From contig NC_083560.1 in the NCBI RefSeq assembly GCF_019925205.1, positions 152,542,758 through 152,606,757 on the forward strand: a DNA stretch of 64,000 nucleotides. The letters are read 5' to 3'. The position numbers and the translations under genes are program-made. How positions within the stretch are numbered: position 1 is the stretch's first letter; every line of letters starts with the position of its first letter. The notes under the pieces are model-generated. The model saw only the letters and a list, made by a program, of their open reading frames with translations. It searched no databases and was not told where the DNA came from. Origin of the DNA: Metopolophium dirhodum. Taxonomy: Eukaryota; Arthropoda; Insecta; Hemiptera; Aphididae. Positions 35,948-46,500 of this stretch are shown in pieces.

Positions 35948-38900
35948 TTATGGTTGGGGTGGGGGTTGGGTGGGGGGTGTTTTGGGCGCTGCGGTGTTTG
36001 CGCGTTTTAGGCAGGACACGTGGATCTTGCGTGTTGGCTGCTGGTCTGTGGTGAACACACCTTTGCTTACGCGTTTGTGTAGCTTTACCGGTCCCCACCA
36101 TTTCGGTGCGAAGCCGGCGTGAAATTTTTTGTGCGCGTTTGACAGGTGGTGTGCCTTGTAGTACACTGTGTCACCTGTTTTGTACTTTGTGTCCGTCGGC
36201 CCACCTGTTACCGGTGGTGCGGTCAGTACATTGTTTTCGCGACTCGCCCTAGCCATGTTTATTTGTTCGATCGGGTTGTCCGCTGTCCGCGACAGTATCC
36301 AGTCCCCCGGCCTTTTTCCCTCTCTCCCGAGGACGAGTACCGATGGTGGATATCCTGTCCGGTCGTTACGCCTGTTCCTGATCGAAAAAAGAATGGGGGC
36401 TAGCTTGGTGTCCCAGGTGTTGTGGTTGCCGTCGATGAGTAGCGCGCGTAGACCTTTTTTTAATTCCTGGTTACGGCGTTCGACTGGGTTGGCCCTCGGG
36501 TGATATACCGGAGTTGTCCAGCCCTCGGCCCCCCACTGTTCGATCGCTTTACGCATATCGTTTGCTACGAACTGTGGGCCGTTATCGCTTAAGCACACAC
36601 GGGGGTATCCGAAACGTGAAAAGAATTCTCGTTCAAGCGTTTCGGTTATTGTTTTTGTAGTGGCTGTTCCGAGGGGGTATGCCTCGGTCCATCTACTAAA
36701 CAGATCCGTGGCGACCAGTATGTATTGTTTTCCCCTACTCGTACGCGGGTAGGGGCCCATGAGGTCTATGCTAACCACCTCCCAGGGGTGTCGGGGTATT
36801 CTGGTGGTCGCGGGGTCATCTGCGCGCGTGTTCAGTGGTTTGGTACACGCGCATATGTGACACGACTTGACGTACAGTCGGATGTCGTTTTTTTGTCCTT
36901 TCCAAAAAAACCGTTGTTTTACCGCTCTGTACGTTTCTTTCCAGCCCGGGTGGTTTGCGAGTACGTGATCGTGGTATGTCCAGATCACGTTCTGCGTCTT
37001 GTCCTTTGGGATGACTATGGGTGTGTGTTCGCCCAAATTTATCCGCAGAAGACCGTCGGTAAAAATGTATTTATTTTTTTTATCCGTGGTACTTCCGGTA
37101 TTGTGCGCTGGGTCGTCCGTTGTCATGTTGCGCGCTGTGTCTCGTGTATTGGGGTCATTGGCCTGCCATGTCACGAGCATAGCGTGTGTCATTGTGGGAC
37201 CACTAGTGGTGTTAGCCGGGTCCGTCGTGGCGAACAGATTGTCGGCCGGTGAGCTAGTAGCAGTGGTGAGTGGTGAGGTGGGTACTCCTACTAGTCGTTC
37301 CTCGAGGTGTTCCTCGTCTACCGGTGACCCGGTGGTTGGGTTGCGGGATAGCATGTCCGGCGCCTCGTTCTGTACGCCGGGCACATGTGTGGTTTTGTAG
37401 TCCAGGTTAGCCAGCTGTAGTGCCCACCTGGTTAACTTGGAATTTGTGTTTTTGGCTCGGTGGAGCCATGTGAGTGCCGAGTTGTCGGTGAATAGGTCAA
37501 AGCGGCGGGCCTCTAGGTATGGTCTAAACTTGTCGGTTGCCCAGATTATCGCGAGGCACTCGCGTTCTACCGCGGCGTACCTTGTTTGCGTATCACTAAA
37601 CTTTTTGCTTGCGTAGGCGATTATCCGCCTTTCGTCCGGGCTGTCACCCCGTTGGAAAAGGACGGCACCTGCTCCTATTTCGCTAGCATCGGTTTGTAGG
37701 CAAAACGGTTTTCCGTAATCTGGCGTCGACAGTTTTGGCAAATCGTACAGAGCGCGTTTTATTTTGGTAAATGCGGCCTGTTCGGTTTCGGTCCACGACC
37801 ATTTGGTCCCCTGTTTGAGTCTATTCGTTAGGGGTGCTATGGTGTCCGCGTAGTTGTCGACAAACTGGCTGTACCAGTTGCAAACGCCCAGGAACTTCCG
37901 TAGGTCCCTCAGTTTGGTTGGTGGGGGGTAGTTTATGATGCCCTCTAGTTTCTCCGGTTGTTTGTCTATTCCTTCGGAGGTGACTAGGTGTCCGAGAAAT
38001 GAAATTTCGGTGGCTCCGAATTTGCACTTTTCGGGGTTGCACGTGAGCCCGTGTCTCTGTAGACGTTCTAGAACTTTGTCCAAGTGGCACTGGTGTTCGT
38101 CCACAGTGTTCGAAAACACCACTATATCATCTAGATATACGCGGACGAACTCGTCCAGGTACCCCCTCAGGACTTCGTCCATTAATCGCACGAAGGTCAT
38201 GGGGCTGTTTTTGAGGCCGAAGGAGAGGACTCGGAATTGGTATAGGCCCCGACGCGTCCGGAATGCCGTGTATTTTCGCGCGTTTTGGTTAAGTGGGACC
38301 TTCCAGTAACCCGACTTAAGGTCCAGGACACTGAATACTTTTGCGCCTCTCATCTGACGTATCAGCGTATTGAGGTCGGGCATTGGGTAAGCGTCGGACT
38401 CAGTGATATCATTGAGCCGCCTATAATCAATGCATAGTCGGGGTGAGCCGTCTTTCTTTTTTGCTAGGACGATGGGTGCGGCCCACGGGGATGTGCTCTG
38501 TTCTACCAGTCCCTGCTCTTCCATGTCCCGTATCATGGTGTCGATTGTGGCCTGTTTTACCGGTGGGTAGGGATATGGTTTGAGTGCTATGGGTGTTTGA
38601 TTTTTGAGGAGGATGTCGTGTTCAATTAACCTGGTGCGTCCTACCCTACCGTTGAATACGTCCGGATAGTTGCGTACTACTTCGGCGAGTTTCGCGCGTG
38701 TGTGGTGGTCACCGTTTATTGTTAATTTGTCGACATCTAGTGCTGGGGTTGGGGTGGGTGTCCGCCCTTTCCAGCACGCTGTTGTTCTCCTATCCGAACC
38801 TAAATGGATAGTGCTCGTTGTGTAGTCCCAGGTGACTTCGTTTTGTACGAGAAAGTCGTGACCTAGGAGCATATCGCAGTACAAATTTTCCAGAATGGCT

Positions 38901-39517
38901 GCGTTGAAGGTGACCGTGAGGTCTCCGATTCTGGCTACGAATGTGGAGGTACCACTTGTCGTGGTGGTATGTCCGTCCGCCATTCGTACCTGAGTTGGTT
39001 GTCCGTGTGGGGGTGTGCCATATTTATGTGCTATGTTCGGGCTTACATACGATTTTTGTGCTTGTGAGTCGAGTAGTGCTGTTACGGGGCCTGACCTAAA
39101 TTCGAGTTCGACCGCGGGGGTCGGAATTTTGTCGGGGCATACACGTTTAGCGTTATTCGACGGTGGTTGTGATGCATAGCTGGGTAACTGGTTCTTAACC
39201 GCGTTATCGGTACTATGGGGAGCGGTTTGCACCGCCATTACCAGAGCATCCGTTTCGGTTACCTCTGTGCTATGGGTGTGTACCGTATGAGTACGTGTTA
39301 ATTCCGTAGTAGGGGTCGTTGTGTGTGGTGATGATGACCTGCTACTTAACGGAATTTTAATGTTTTTGATGGGTGATATATCTGATGACGCCGAGTTTAT
39401 CGATGCGCGTTTGATAGTTATATCCCCGTCTGTATTGCCGAGCGTTGTGTGTGGTGGCGTGGTTGTATGTGTGTGTGTGTTTGAGGCGGCGGCGTGGACA
39501 ATTGTCCGTCGACTCAT
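35948..39517 (-). CDS. Ty3/gypsy Pol polyprotein (PR-RT-RH-INT)
   Basis: Frame of 1189 residues. The first ~130 residues are a low-complexity T/H/S-rich linker. A retropepsin-like region follows with A-L-L-D-S-Q at D150, where Ty3 proteases normally have D-S/T-G. The reverse transcriptase has the Y-L-D-D box at 461-464, and RNase H has T-D-A-S at D610 followed by a second T-D-N-S. The integrase has an HHCC zinc-binding region (about 865-910) and core residues D918, D978 and E1013, then a C-terminal segment with G-P-V-K-L and a proline-rich tail. The ATG overlaps the end of the gag frame as ATGA, with pol in the -1 phase, suggesting coupled re-initiation or a frameshift for expression. No internal stop is seen. 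Apart from the protease motif, the enzymes look intact. Confidence 0.92.
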   Translation of the reverse strand: MSRRTIVHAAASNTHTHTTTPPHTTLGNTDGDITIKRASINSASSDISPIKNIKIPLSSRSSSPHTTTPTTELTRTHTVHTHSTEVTETDALVMAVQTAPHSTDNAVKNQLPSYASQPPSNNAKRVCPDKIPTPAVELEFRSGPVTALLDSQAQKSYVSPNIAHKYGTPPHGQPTQVRMADGHTTTTSGTSTFVARIGDLTVTFNAAILENLYCDMLLGHDFLVQNEVTWDYTTSTIHLGSDRRTTACWKGRTPTPTPALDVDKLTINGDHHTRAKLAEVVRNYPDVFNGRVGRTRLIEHDILLKNQTPIALKPYPYPPVKQATIDTMIRDMEEQGLVEQSTSPWAAPIVLAKKKDGSPRLCIDYRRLNDITESDAYPMPDLNTLIRQMRGAKVFSVLDLKSGYWKVPLNQNARKYTAFRTRRGLYQFRVLSFGLKNSPMTFVRLMDEVLRGYLDEFVRVYLDDIVVFSNTVDEHQCHLDKVLERLQRHGLTCNPEKCKFGATEISFLGHLVTSEGIDKQPEKLEGIINYPPPTKLRDLRKFLGVCNWYSQFVDNYADTIAPLTNRLKQGTKWSWTETEQAAFTKIKRALYDLPKLSTPDYGKPFCLQTDASEIGAGAVLFQRGDSPDERRIIAYASKKFSDTQTRYAAVERECLAIIWATDKFRPYLEARRFDLFTDNSALTWLHRAKNTNSKLTRWALQLANLDYKTTHVPGVQNEAPDMLSRNPTTGSPVDEEHLEERLVGVPTSPLTTATSSPADNLFATTDPANTTSGPTMTHAMLVTWQANDPNTRDTARNMTTDDPAHNTGSTTDKKNKYIFTDGLLRINLGEHTPIVIPKDKTQNVIWTYHDHVLANHPGWKETYRAVKQRFFWKGQKNDIRLYVKSCHICACTKPLNTRADDPATTRIPRHPWEVVSIDLMGPYPRTSRGKQYILVATDLFSRWTEAYPLGTATTKTITETLEREFFSRFGYPRVCLSDNGPQFVANDMRKAIEQWGAEGWTTPVYHPRANPVERRNQELKKGLRALLIDGNHNTWDTKLAPILFSIRNRRNDRTGYPPSVLVLGREGKRPGDWILSRTADNPIEQINMARASRENNVLTAPPVTGGPTDTKYKTGDTVYYKAHHLSNAHKKFHAGFAPKWWGPVKLHKRVSKGVFTTDQQPTRKIHVSCLKRANTAAPKTPPTQPPPQP

Positions 39518-40772
39518 TTCCCGTTTCCCGAACGCGGCGTGTTCCCGGGGCAGTCACTGTTCCAGTGAGGACCTCCACAGTACCTGCACGGGTTGGGCGG
39601 TTGCGTTTTACCTGCAGTACCGTCCCGTGTACGCGGTTGCAGCTTCGGTTGGGGCGGGTGGGTTTGGGAATGTGATTTGTACGCCGGTTTCTGCTGCTGT
39701 TGTGTGGGCGTTTAATCTGGTGTGTATTCCAGGATTCCAGCTACCCGGCGGAGGTCTCCAAAAGTCACTGGTCTCTGCAATCGGATATGCGTGCGGTATT
39801 CGTTGCGCGTTAGACCGGCTATCGTACCGACTAGCTGTGTTTCAGATAGCCCGGTATTGACGCGGCGCGCGAGTTGGTTTTTTTGTGTCCCGAACTCCGT
39901 AAGCGATTGCGTTTGTGTTTGTCGGACGGATACTATCTCGGCCCGCAGTCGTGATTGTATTTCCACGTTGTCGAATTTTTCTAAAAATTCGGCACGGAAC
40001 TCATCCCAGGTGAGGTCCAGTAGTCTGATGGTGTTCCACCATGTACTGGCTGCACCCTTCAGCTGCTGCGTGACAATATTAGTCCAGGCCGACCTATCTA
40101 TACGCGTTTGGTACAATATCGATTCCGCCTTGTGTATGAATCGTACCGGGTCCTCAGGCGTTGTTCCGAGGAACTCCGGCAGCGAATGTTTCGCTGCACA
40201 TACGTCGTCGTATGGTATCAGCGTCGATTGTTGTGACGCATAGGTGTGTGTGGAGGAGGGGGCATTGTATAAATTTGGCGTGTCATCGAAACGTACCGAA
40301 CGTTCGGCGTGCTGGTTACCCGCGGACGGCGGTTCGCGTGCCGCGGAGTACCTCGTACCGTATTCCGTGTTGTTCGATGACACATTGTGGTGGGGGCGGG
40401 TCGGTGCTGTCCCTTCCGGTTGGTGTTCCGGTGCTTGGCGTGCCATACCCATTTCTAGGCGTCGCATTGTTTCTGCAATGCGGCGTTGGTCGTCGCCAAA
40501 GCGGGCCATGCAGTCCTCGAGCATGGTCAGTCGCGATTCCAGACTGTGCCCATGCGCCGAGTTTTCCGCCGCTTGCCGTACCTCCTTAATTATGGACCGA
40601 CTCGCTTGAATCATGTCCATAGCCTGTTGGTGTGTGGGTGTGTGTGGTTTATTGGTGGTGGTGTTCGGTGGCTGGGCGGGTGATGATTCGACCGGTTGGT
40701 TTTCCCTTTGTCCGGCGTCAAGTATTTGACCTGTTGGCGGGTTGTTTCCGGTATGCCCGGCGGGTTCCATAG
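39514..40772 (-). pseudogene. Ty3/gypsy gag, 3' part, with in-frame stop
   Basis: Main part of gag, to the left of the nested insertion. The open stretch from the Met at 40770 is 352 residues to a TAA at 39712-39714. It contains a predicted helical region (50-115) and a Retrotrans_gag capsid-like domain (about 196-345, with E-F-L-G, A-S-T-W-W, W-D-E-F). After the TAA the same frame stays open for 65 further codons, through a Q-rich spacer to a zinc knuckle (C-R-Y-C-G-G-P-H-W-N-S-D-C, spacing CX2CX3HX4C). It then ends at a TGA that overlaps the pol ATG. The TAA therefore separates capsid from nucleocapsid. A single C-to-T change in CAA would explain it. Upstream, the frame continues in phase across the nested element into 48184-48343, so the Met at 40770 is probably internal. 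Confidence 0.88.
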
Positions 40773-40776
40773 GCGG
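40773..40776. repeat. TSD GCGG, left copy (nested errantivirus-like element)
   Basis: Four-base duplication, matched at 48184-48187. Removing the element and one copy restores the phase of the Ty3 gag frame. Confidence 0.92.
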
Positions 40777-41334
40777 TGTAGTGATCCCTCACTGCTCGCT
40801 TATATTTTTGAGTTCGTCGACGTTGATGGTGAATGTAGGAGAAAAGGTTGTAGAGCGACAAGTTACACAAGTTAGTTATAAGTAATTTATTTAAAAAGTA
40901 ATTAATTTCGTATATAAATTTGAGGACAGAGCGAAAAGCATCTGCCCGAGAAGTTAGTGACTGCGTAGTGCAGACTCTGTACTAAATCCTAATTTGCTAT
41001 AGACTCTATCTTATATTTATATAAAATCTATATGTATAAAAAAATGTACACGGTAGAGCCCAGGAGGTGGATATCTGAAAGGGAACCGGAGCTGGACGTT
41101 GTTATTGCAAAACAACCCGAATGTACGATTGGCACTCTTCTTTATTGGCACTTAAATTATTATAGGTTTGTTTTGCAGATATTTGATGTCGAAGTTTTAA
41201 TTACGTCGTAAAACTCTAGGTACGTATATGTACGCGATTCTTGGAATCGAATAGTTGAAAGTTAATCTCCTTGTTGTTGTTGTCCTACCGCGGAAAGGTA
41301 CTTAATATATTCGTAGAAACGCAGGTTTACTACA
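40777..41334 (-). repeat. Errantivirus-like 3' LTR
   Basis: Left LTR, 558 bp, apparently identical to 47626-48183. On the minus strand it has TATAAATA at 41014-41021 and a later AATAAA at 40886-40891. A further AATAAA at 41141-41146 precedes the TATA element and so is probably not used for 3' end formation. Confidence 0.96.
40886..40891 (-). terminator. Candidate poly(A) signal in errantivirus-like 3' LTR
   Basis: AATAAA on the minus strand, about 125 bp after the TATAAATA of the same LTR and about 110 bp from the LTR end, a sensible R/U5 position. Motif and placement only. Confidence 0.45.
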
Positions 41335-41346
41335 TTCCTCCCCTCG
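41335..41346 (-). other. Errantivirus-like polypurine tract
   Basis: The minus strand reads CGAGGGGAGGAA immediately before the 3' LTR. A short inverted repeat (GGAAGTC...GACTTCC, about 41351-41367) lies between it and the env stop. Confidence 0.85.
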
Positions 41347-41369
41347 AAGATGGAAGTCCCCGACTTCCA

Positions 41370-43202
41370 CTAATTCAAGAATGTTCGCAGTGTTGGGTAG
41401 CCGGTAGGGCTGTTTCTTGGCGCGAGTGGGAACTCGACCATGTCGACTCCTCTTAATGACATCACTGGGTTTGCATTAAGTTCCTCTGTTTCTTCCTGTG
41501 ACTGTGCTACTTCCGTGTGATTTGTTACTGTTTTTGTTTTAACCATATTTATTATTAATATGATTACTGCCATAAAAATACTACTTGTTATTACATATAA
41601 TATATAATCGTTGCGCTCTTGCGCGTCCTTTAGCTCGTCAATTTTGTTGTCGACTTTCCGTTGTTTTTCTAATTGCTTGTTTGACCCTGACACTTTATGT
41701 AGGTCCTCCATGTTATTTGTTTTAACATGGTAATCTTCCATTAAGTTGTTGTTGTCGGTGAACGGCATATCCTTTATGTGTTCTAAAACTGATTTCGGGT
41801 TGAAATCCATATATTCAGATTTGTAATCGACTTTCCCTGGTATGAGTACGTCTCTAGCGGCGTACGCTTTACAAGTTTCATTTAAACTTAAGATACCTAC
41901 ACCTCTTAGTGTATGGCTGGTGGATTCTTTATCTTCGTCGCAGGTGATGAATACTAAATCGTAGTTAGTGACGTAGATCCACTCGTTTTTGAATCGTTTT
42001 TTGTGAAAGATGGATGTACCCATTTGTACGTGCATGATTTCGCAGTTTGTTGGAACTTTTATAGGATCTTGGAGTAATTGTACTTCGCATGCTGGTCTAC
42101 TAGCACGTGGATGTAAAGGATTACCCTCAGGACACAAAAGGAAGTCTCTAGCGTGTTTACAATGTGTGTAATACAATTCGTCATAAAGAGCATAGTGTTC
42201 TTTCGTTTTACTTATAGCTAGATACTTATTACTAGGTTTTATATAAAAACAATCGTTTCCGGTGCACACTGGCACAGGTATTAAATTATACAAATTAAAA
42301 TCATTTTGATAAATTAAAGGTAAAGAAATTATAAACACTAAGTTGTCATTTGCATAGTATATAGTAATGTCTGAGAGCTTTATCAATTCGTAAATATTTT
42401 GTATGTCTAAATCAGTTGGTAAATCGGTGCCCCCAGGTAATGATACTTTAACGTCTTTAACGTGTTCTAATAACTCTTTTGGAGATATTAAACTTGGATG
42501 AATAATTCCCATTTTAGCTTGTTGTATTACCTCTAATAGTGTGTTTGTTTCTTCTATCTGTTTTGTAATTAATAAATTAACGTGTATAAAATGTTTTGTC
42601 AAATAGTTTTTTATTTGTTGTTCCCTTGTACTGTTTGTCGTTTCGTTCACCATTAATGTTAAAGGTACCGAAGATATAATGTTGTGTGACACTATATTAT
42701 TCTGTAGTTGTACTACTTTAATTTGTTCTTTTATTAGTTTAGATTGCGAAGTGCTTTGGCTTTTTGCTATATTAAAATTAAATTTTTGTATGCATTCTAA
42801 ATTGCATATTCCGTATATTAATTTAGCTGCTTTTGTAACGAGTTTAGTTAAAGCATTACGTTTAGTAATTATGTGACCAATAGAATCTAAGACTTGTGTC
42901 TTTTTATTGTGTAAATTGTCAACTATAGCGGTGGCTGTTTTAAGTAAGTTGTTACAATTAAAGTTATTGGTAACTGGGTCGTGCATGTATGCAACACACA
43001 ATTCGTTTGTTTTATCTATTACTTCGTTTATGTATTCGAATTCTTCGTTATATTTAGTAAGATTAATGTATGCAGTAAGATCCCATTGAGATGTAATAAG
43101 TTTCAAAGGTCCCCGGTTCTCGTAGTATAAGCCAGAGTGTCGGGTTAGTTGTTCGTCGGTGTATCGAAAAGTCCCCGACGTGAATGGTATTATCAGAAGC
43201 AT
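41370..43202 (-). CDS. Env-like glycoprotein (Baculo_F / errantivirus env family)
   Basis: Open frame of 610 residues in the env position. The N-terminal segment S-G-L-Y-Y-E-N-R-G-P-L-K-L followed by W-D-L is the hallmark start of the baculovirus F / gypsy Env ectodomain. Further features are scattered cysteines and N-glycosylation sequons (for example N-E-T), and a C-terminal transmembrane helix at about 533-555 (Y-I-L-Y-V-I-T-S-S-I-F) followed by a short cytoplasmic tail. By family it is a type I membrane fusion glycoprotein. The N-terminal hydrophobic stretch is short, so the signal peptide may be incomplete or supplied by a spliced exon. No R-X-X-R site is seen around residues 90-130, where such proteins are usually cleaved; an R-A-S-R occurs much later. 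The frame has no stop. A splice-acceptor-like site lies just before the ATG. Whether the product is made or functional is unknown. Confidence 0.87.
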   Translation of the reverse strand: MLLIIPFTSGTFRYTDEQLTRHSGLYYENRGPLKLITSQWDLTAYINLTKYNEEFEYINEVIDKTNELCVAYMHDPVTNNFNCNNLLKTATAIVDNLHNKKTQVLDSIGHIITKRNALTKLVTKAAKLIYGICNLECIQKFNFNIAKSQSTSQSKLIKEQIKVVQLQNNIVSHNIISSVPLTLMVNETTNSTREQQIKNYLTKHFIHVNLLITKQIEETNTLLEVIQQAKMGIIHPSLISPKELLEHVKDVKVSLPGGTDLPTDLDIQNIYELIKLSDITIYYANDNLVFIISLPLIYQNDFNLYNLIPVPVCTGNDCFYIKPSNKYLAISKTKEHYALYDELYYTHCKHARDFLLCPEGNPLHPRASRPACEVQLLQDPIKVPTNCEIMHVQMGTSIFHKKRFKNEWIYVTNYDLVFITCDEDKESTSHTLRGVGILSLNETCKAYAARDVLIPGKVDYKSEYMDFNPKSVLEHIKDMPFTDNNNLMEDYHVKTNNMEDLHKVSGSNKQLEKQRKVDNKIDELKDAQERNDYILYVITSSIFMAVIILIINMVKTKTVTNHTEVAQSQEETEELNANPVMSLRGVDMVEFPLAPRNSPTGYPTLRTFLN

Positions 43203-43217
43203 AAGTCTGAAAATCGT
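43200..43217 (-). promoter_or_regulatory. Candidate env splice acceptor
   Basis: The minus strand reads CGATTTTCAG and then ACTTATG, so a pyrimidine-rich acceptor ends five bases before the env ATG (AG at 43207-43208). Env of errantiviruses is made from a spliced RNA. No donor was assigned with confidence. Confidence 0.45.
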
Positions 43218-43518
43218 TTCAGCTTATTAGTTTAATATAGTTTTATAATAAAAGTTTAACTTAATAGTATTCAATATACCCGTTCTACTGTTCAGGAAAC
43301 TACTAATAATAGTAATATGATTACGAGTGTAAAATAAATAGAATGATAATAAAATAGTATTATAATTAATCAAATCCCATAACCCTTATAAAACGATTTG
43401 ATAATAAAATCTTAAATACCGTAGTATATTATAATAATAATAATAGTAATAATAATTATACTGTAATAATAACCCGTCTCCAAAATAAAATGAATATAAT
43501 TGTATGACTTAATGTATC
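43203..43518 (-). other. AT-rich spacer replacing the integrase core
   Basis: 316 bp between the gag-pol stop and the env ATG, with runs of AAT/ATT triplets (around 43430-43460) and no long frame. An integrase core and C-terminal domain would need well over 700 bp here, so the coding sequence is missing rather than frameshifted. Nothing else is recognised except the acceptor-like site at its edge. Confidence 0.8.
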
Positions 43519-46500
43519 CTACAATTTGTTTTTCTGACATAATTCGCAATGTTTAATATAATGTTTGACGTCTTTTTCCATGTGGCGCCAGTTATAATTA
43601 AGTTTTAATCTTTTCACTGTGCGCGATACACCTGCATGTCCCCCTAACGGTGAGTTATGGTGCTCGTAAATTATTAATTTCTTTTCGTCTTCGGTTAATT
43701 GTTGACCCGTGTAAATTTTTACTACAATGTCGGTTGCTTTAAAAATATGCCGAAACATTGTTCGAATACGTAAGTAACTGGTGAGTGAGGTGGACCCGTC
43801 TAATTTATTCGTAGAAAACGAGTTAATTTTATTTGTTATGCAAAACGTTTTTAAATTGTTTATGGCTTGGTAAATGACCTCGGCTTCGAGTGGTGTTGTA
43901 TACGTGGCCTTAAAACCATAAATTATTAATAAATTCGGGTCTCTTTGGATAGTACAAAACTTGTTTTCTTCGGAAAACTGTATTTGACCTACGTCAATGT
44001 TTTTTATTACTTCACGCACTGCCGGGTTAGTTATGACTTTGTCTTCTGAAACTAGTATTATAACGTTCTCTGTCTCTACGGCCTTAATTATATCATTGTC
44101 GATTTCGATAATTTTTGAATTGAAGATGGGTTTGCTTTCCGCGGCTTTGAATTCATTGAACCCGTTAATTGCGTTGGTCGGACCGGTTTGTATCATTCGA
44201 ATTCGTGATAAACAGTCGGCGTTCGAGTGCTCGGGGCCGGCCCGGTACGTAATGTCATAATCGTAATCGGCCAGTTGTAATCGCCAGCGCATTAACTGCG
44301 ATGACGCGTCTTTAATGCCGAATAAATATGTTAAAGGTCGATGGTCGGTTATAATGTTGAAATGACGACCGTATAAATATGGTCTGAAATATTTCACGGC
44401 CCAGACGATGGCTAATAATTCCTTCTGAATAACGCTATAGTTACACTCCGCTTTATTTAATGTTCTACTGGAGTACGCGATAGGTTGGTCTTTAGGGACT
44501 TCCCCCTGAGATAAAACGGCTCCTATTGCATACTGACTTGCGTCTGTCATTAAATTGAACTTTCCCGCTTCCCAGTCGGGATAGACTAGTAACGGCGGGT
44601 TCATTAAAGCTTTTTTGAGTTCTTCAAAACTATGTTCGCAATTATCGGTCCAAACGAATGGTACGTCTTTTTTAAGTAAATAAGTTAATGGCTTTGCTAT
44701 TTTTGCAAAATTATCGACGAAACGTCTATAGTAATTTAATAGTCCTAAAAATGACTTAATATCCTTTGCATTTTTCGGTTTAGGATATTCCCGAATGCAT
44801 TTCAATTTGTTCGGGTCCGGGGAAACTCCGGTTTCGTTTATTACGTGCCCTAAATACAATACTTCTTTTCGTAAGAAAGAACATTTGTTAGGTTGTAATT
44901 TAAGTTTGTGTACGCGCAGCCTATTGAATACTTGTTCTAATTTTTTCTGGTGGTCCATAAGACTAGATCCGTGTACTACAATATCATCTAGGTATGCAGT
45001 GCACATTTCTTCAAGTCCCATGAGTACAGATTTCATTGCGCGCGTAAAAGTGGCTGGAGCTGAGCTCAGTCCGAAAGGCATGCGTAAAAATTCGTAGTGA
45101 CCGGATTTTGTAGAAAAAGCTGTTTTATGTGTATCGGCCGGGTCTATATGCAGCTGATGATAACCTGCCGCCAAATCCAAAGTACTGAAGTATTTGGATG
45201 ATCCTAGGGATTCTAATATCTCTAGTAAGTTTGGGAGGCCATAAGCTTCATTCTCGGTTACTTCGTTAAGTTTTCTGAAATCTACGCACACTCGCAGTTT
45301 GGGTTTCCCTGTCGGATCTAAATTTTTCTTTTTCACTACTACGAGTGGAAAATTGAAAGGTGATTTAGAATCACGTATAATATTGTTATGTTTCATTTCT
45401 TTAATTTGTTTTTCGATTTCTTCTTGGTATGCCCAAGGTAAACGATACGGGCGTATGTTAATGGGTTTTGTGCAACGCGGTGTGTTTATTGTGTGAGTCA
45501 CGATTTCCGTGGCGCTAAGATAGTCACCCGGTAAATAAAACAGGTCCGCGTAATCACAACAGAGTGCTAAAATATTTTCCCGTTCTTCTTTATTCAAATC
45601 GTCGGTTTTAATTTCGCGTTTGATTTGTGTTATACGATCGGTTTGTTTGTCATCTATAAAAGAGGCTGTCAATACTGTTTCATTATATGGCTCCCACTCG
45701 ATATGTTGTGTGGTAAGCTCGTCTATCACGAAAGGTTCTTCTGAAATATTTATTATATTACTAACAATGTTATTTTTGTTAACCGGACTGATACTGTTCG
45801 CGATTATTACGTTTTCGTTCACGTCTTGTTTTTTTATAGTTATATTCTCGTGACCTATGTTTTCGTCGTTTTTTATGAGAAGTACACAATTGCTACGCGG
45901 CGGTAATATAATTTCTTTAAAACCAGTTTCTTCTGGTATTGTTAATAGATTTTGGCTATAGTCCATGATAACCTTGTTTTGTTTTAAAAAGTTACGACCG
46001 ATGATGCCCGACTCGTTTATTGGAAAATCGCCAAAAACGACGTCGAATTTGATGAGCACATCGACGTTGTTAATTTGCATAGTGGTTACCATAGTGCCTA
46101 CGGTAAATATTGGAATTTCGTTAATGCCTTTTATCGTACGTTTCTCGGATTCGTTTATGACAACTTGTCCTTCTAGCGCGGTTATTTTAATGAGATTCAT
46201 CTCCGCGCCGGAGTCGACTAATAATTTAATATTATGAGGTTGGAAATTATTTGATCCACACATTATGTGTTCTTCTTCGAAATTGGCTACAACTCTTACA
46301 TGATTTTGGTTGATTTCGTTTACGGTACGGCTAGTGCTAGGACTTTCGGTTTCCTTACTAGTGGTTTTTTTACTTTCATTGTAAATACGTTTCCTACAAT
46401 CTTTTATATTATGATTTGTTTTCTTACAGTACGCGCAGAACCTGACCTGCCCTTGATACTCGTGTTTTACTACACTGGTTTTATCGTCGCGACTGTTAAT

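Noticed and set aside
36146..38309. Plus-strand frames up to 175 codons antisense to Ty3 pol
   Set aside because: They overlap strongly supported RT and integrase coding on the other strand; shadows.
39515..39522. GGGAAAT as a programmed -1 frameshift site between gag and pol
   Set aside because: In the gag phase the triplets are GGG AAA TGA, not the X XXY YYZ phase required; ATGA re-initiation fits better.
39321..40683. Plus-strand frames up to 179 codons and a 73-codon minus frame near the gag/pol junction
   Set aside because: They overlap gag and pol in other phases; gag zinc knuckle and pol start explain this region better.
40770..40770. Met at 40770 as the true start of Ty3 gag
   Set aside because: The frame continues in phase into 48184-48343 across the nested element, with a better start and a SAP-like domain.
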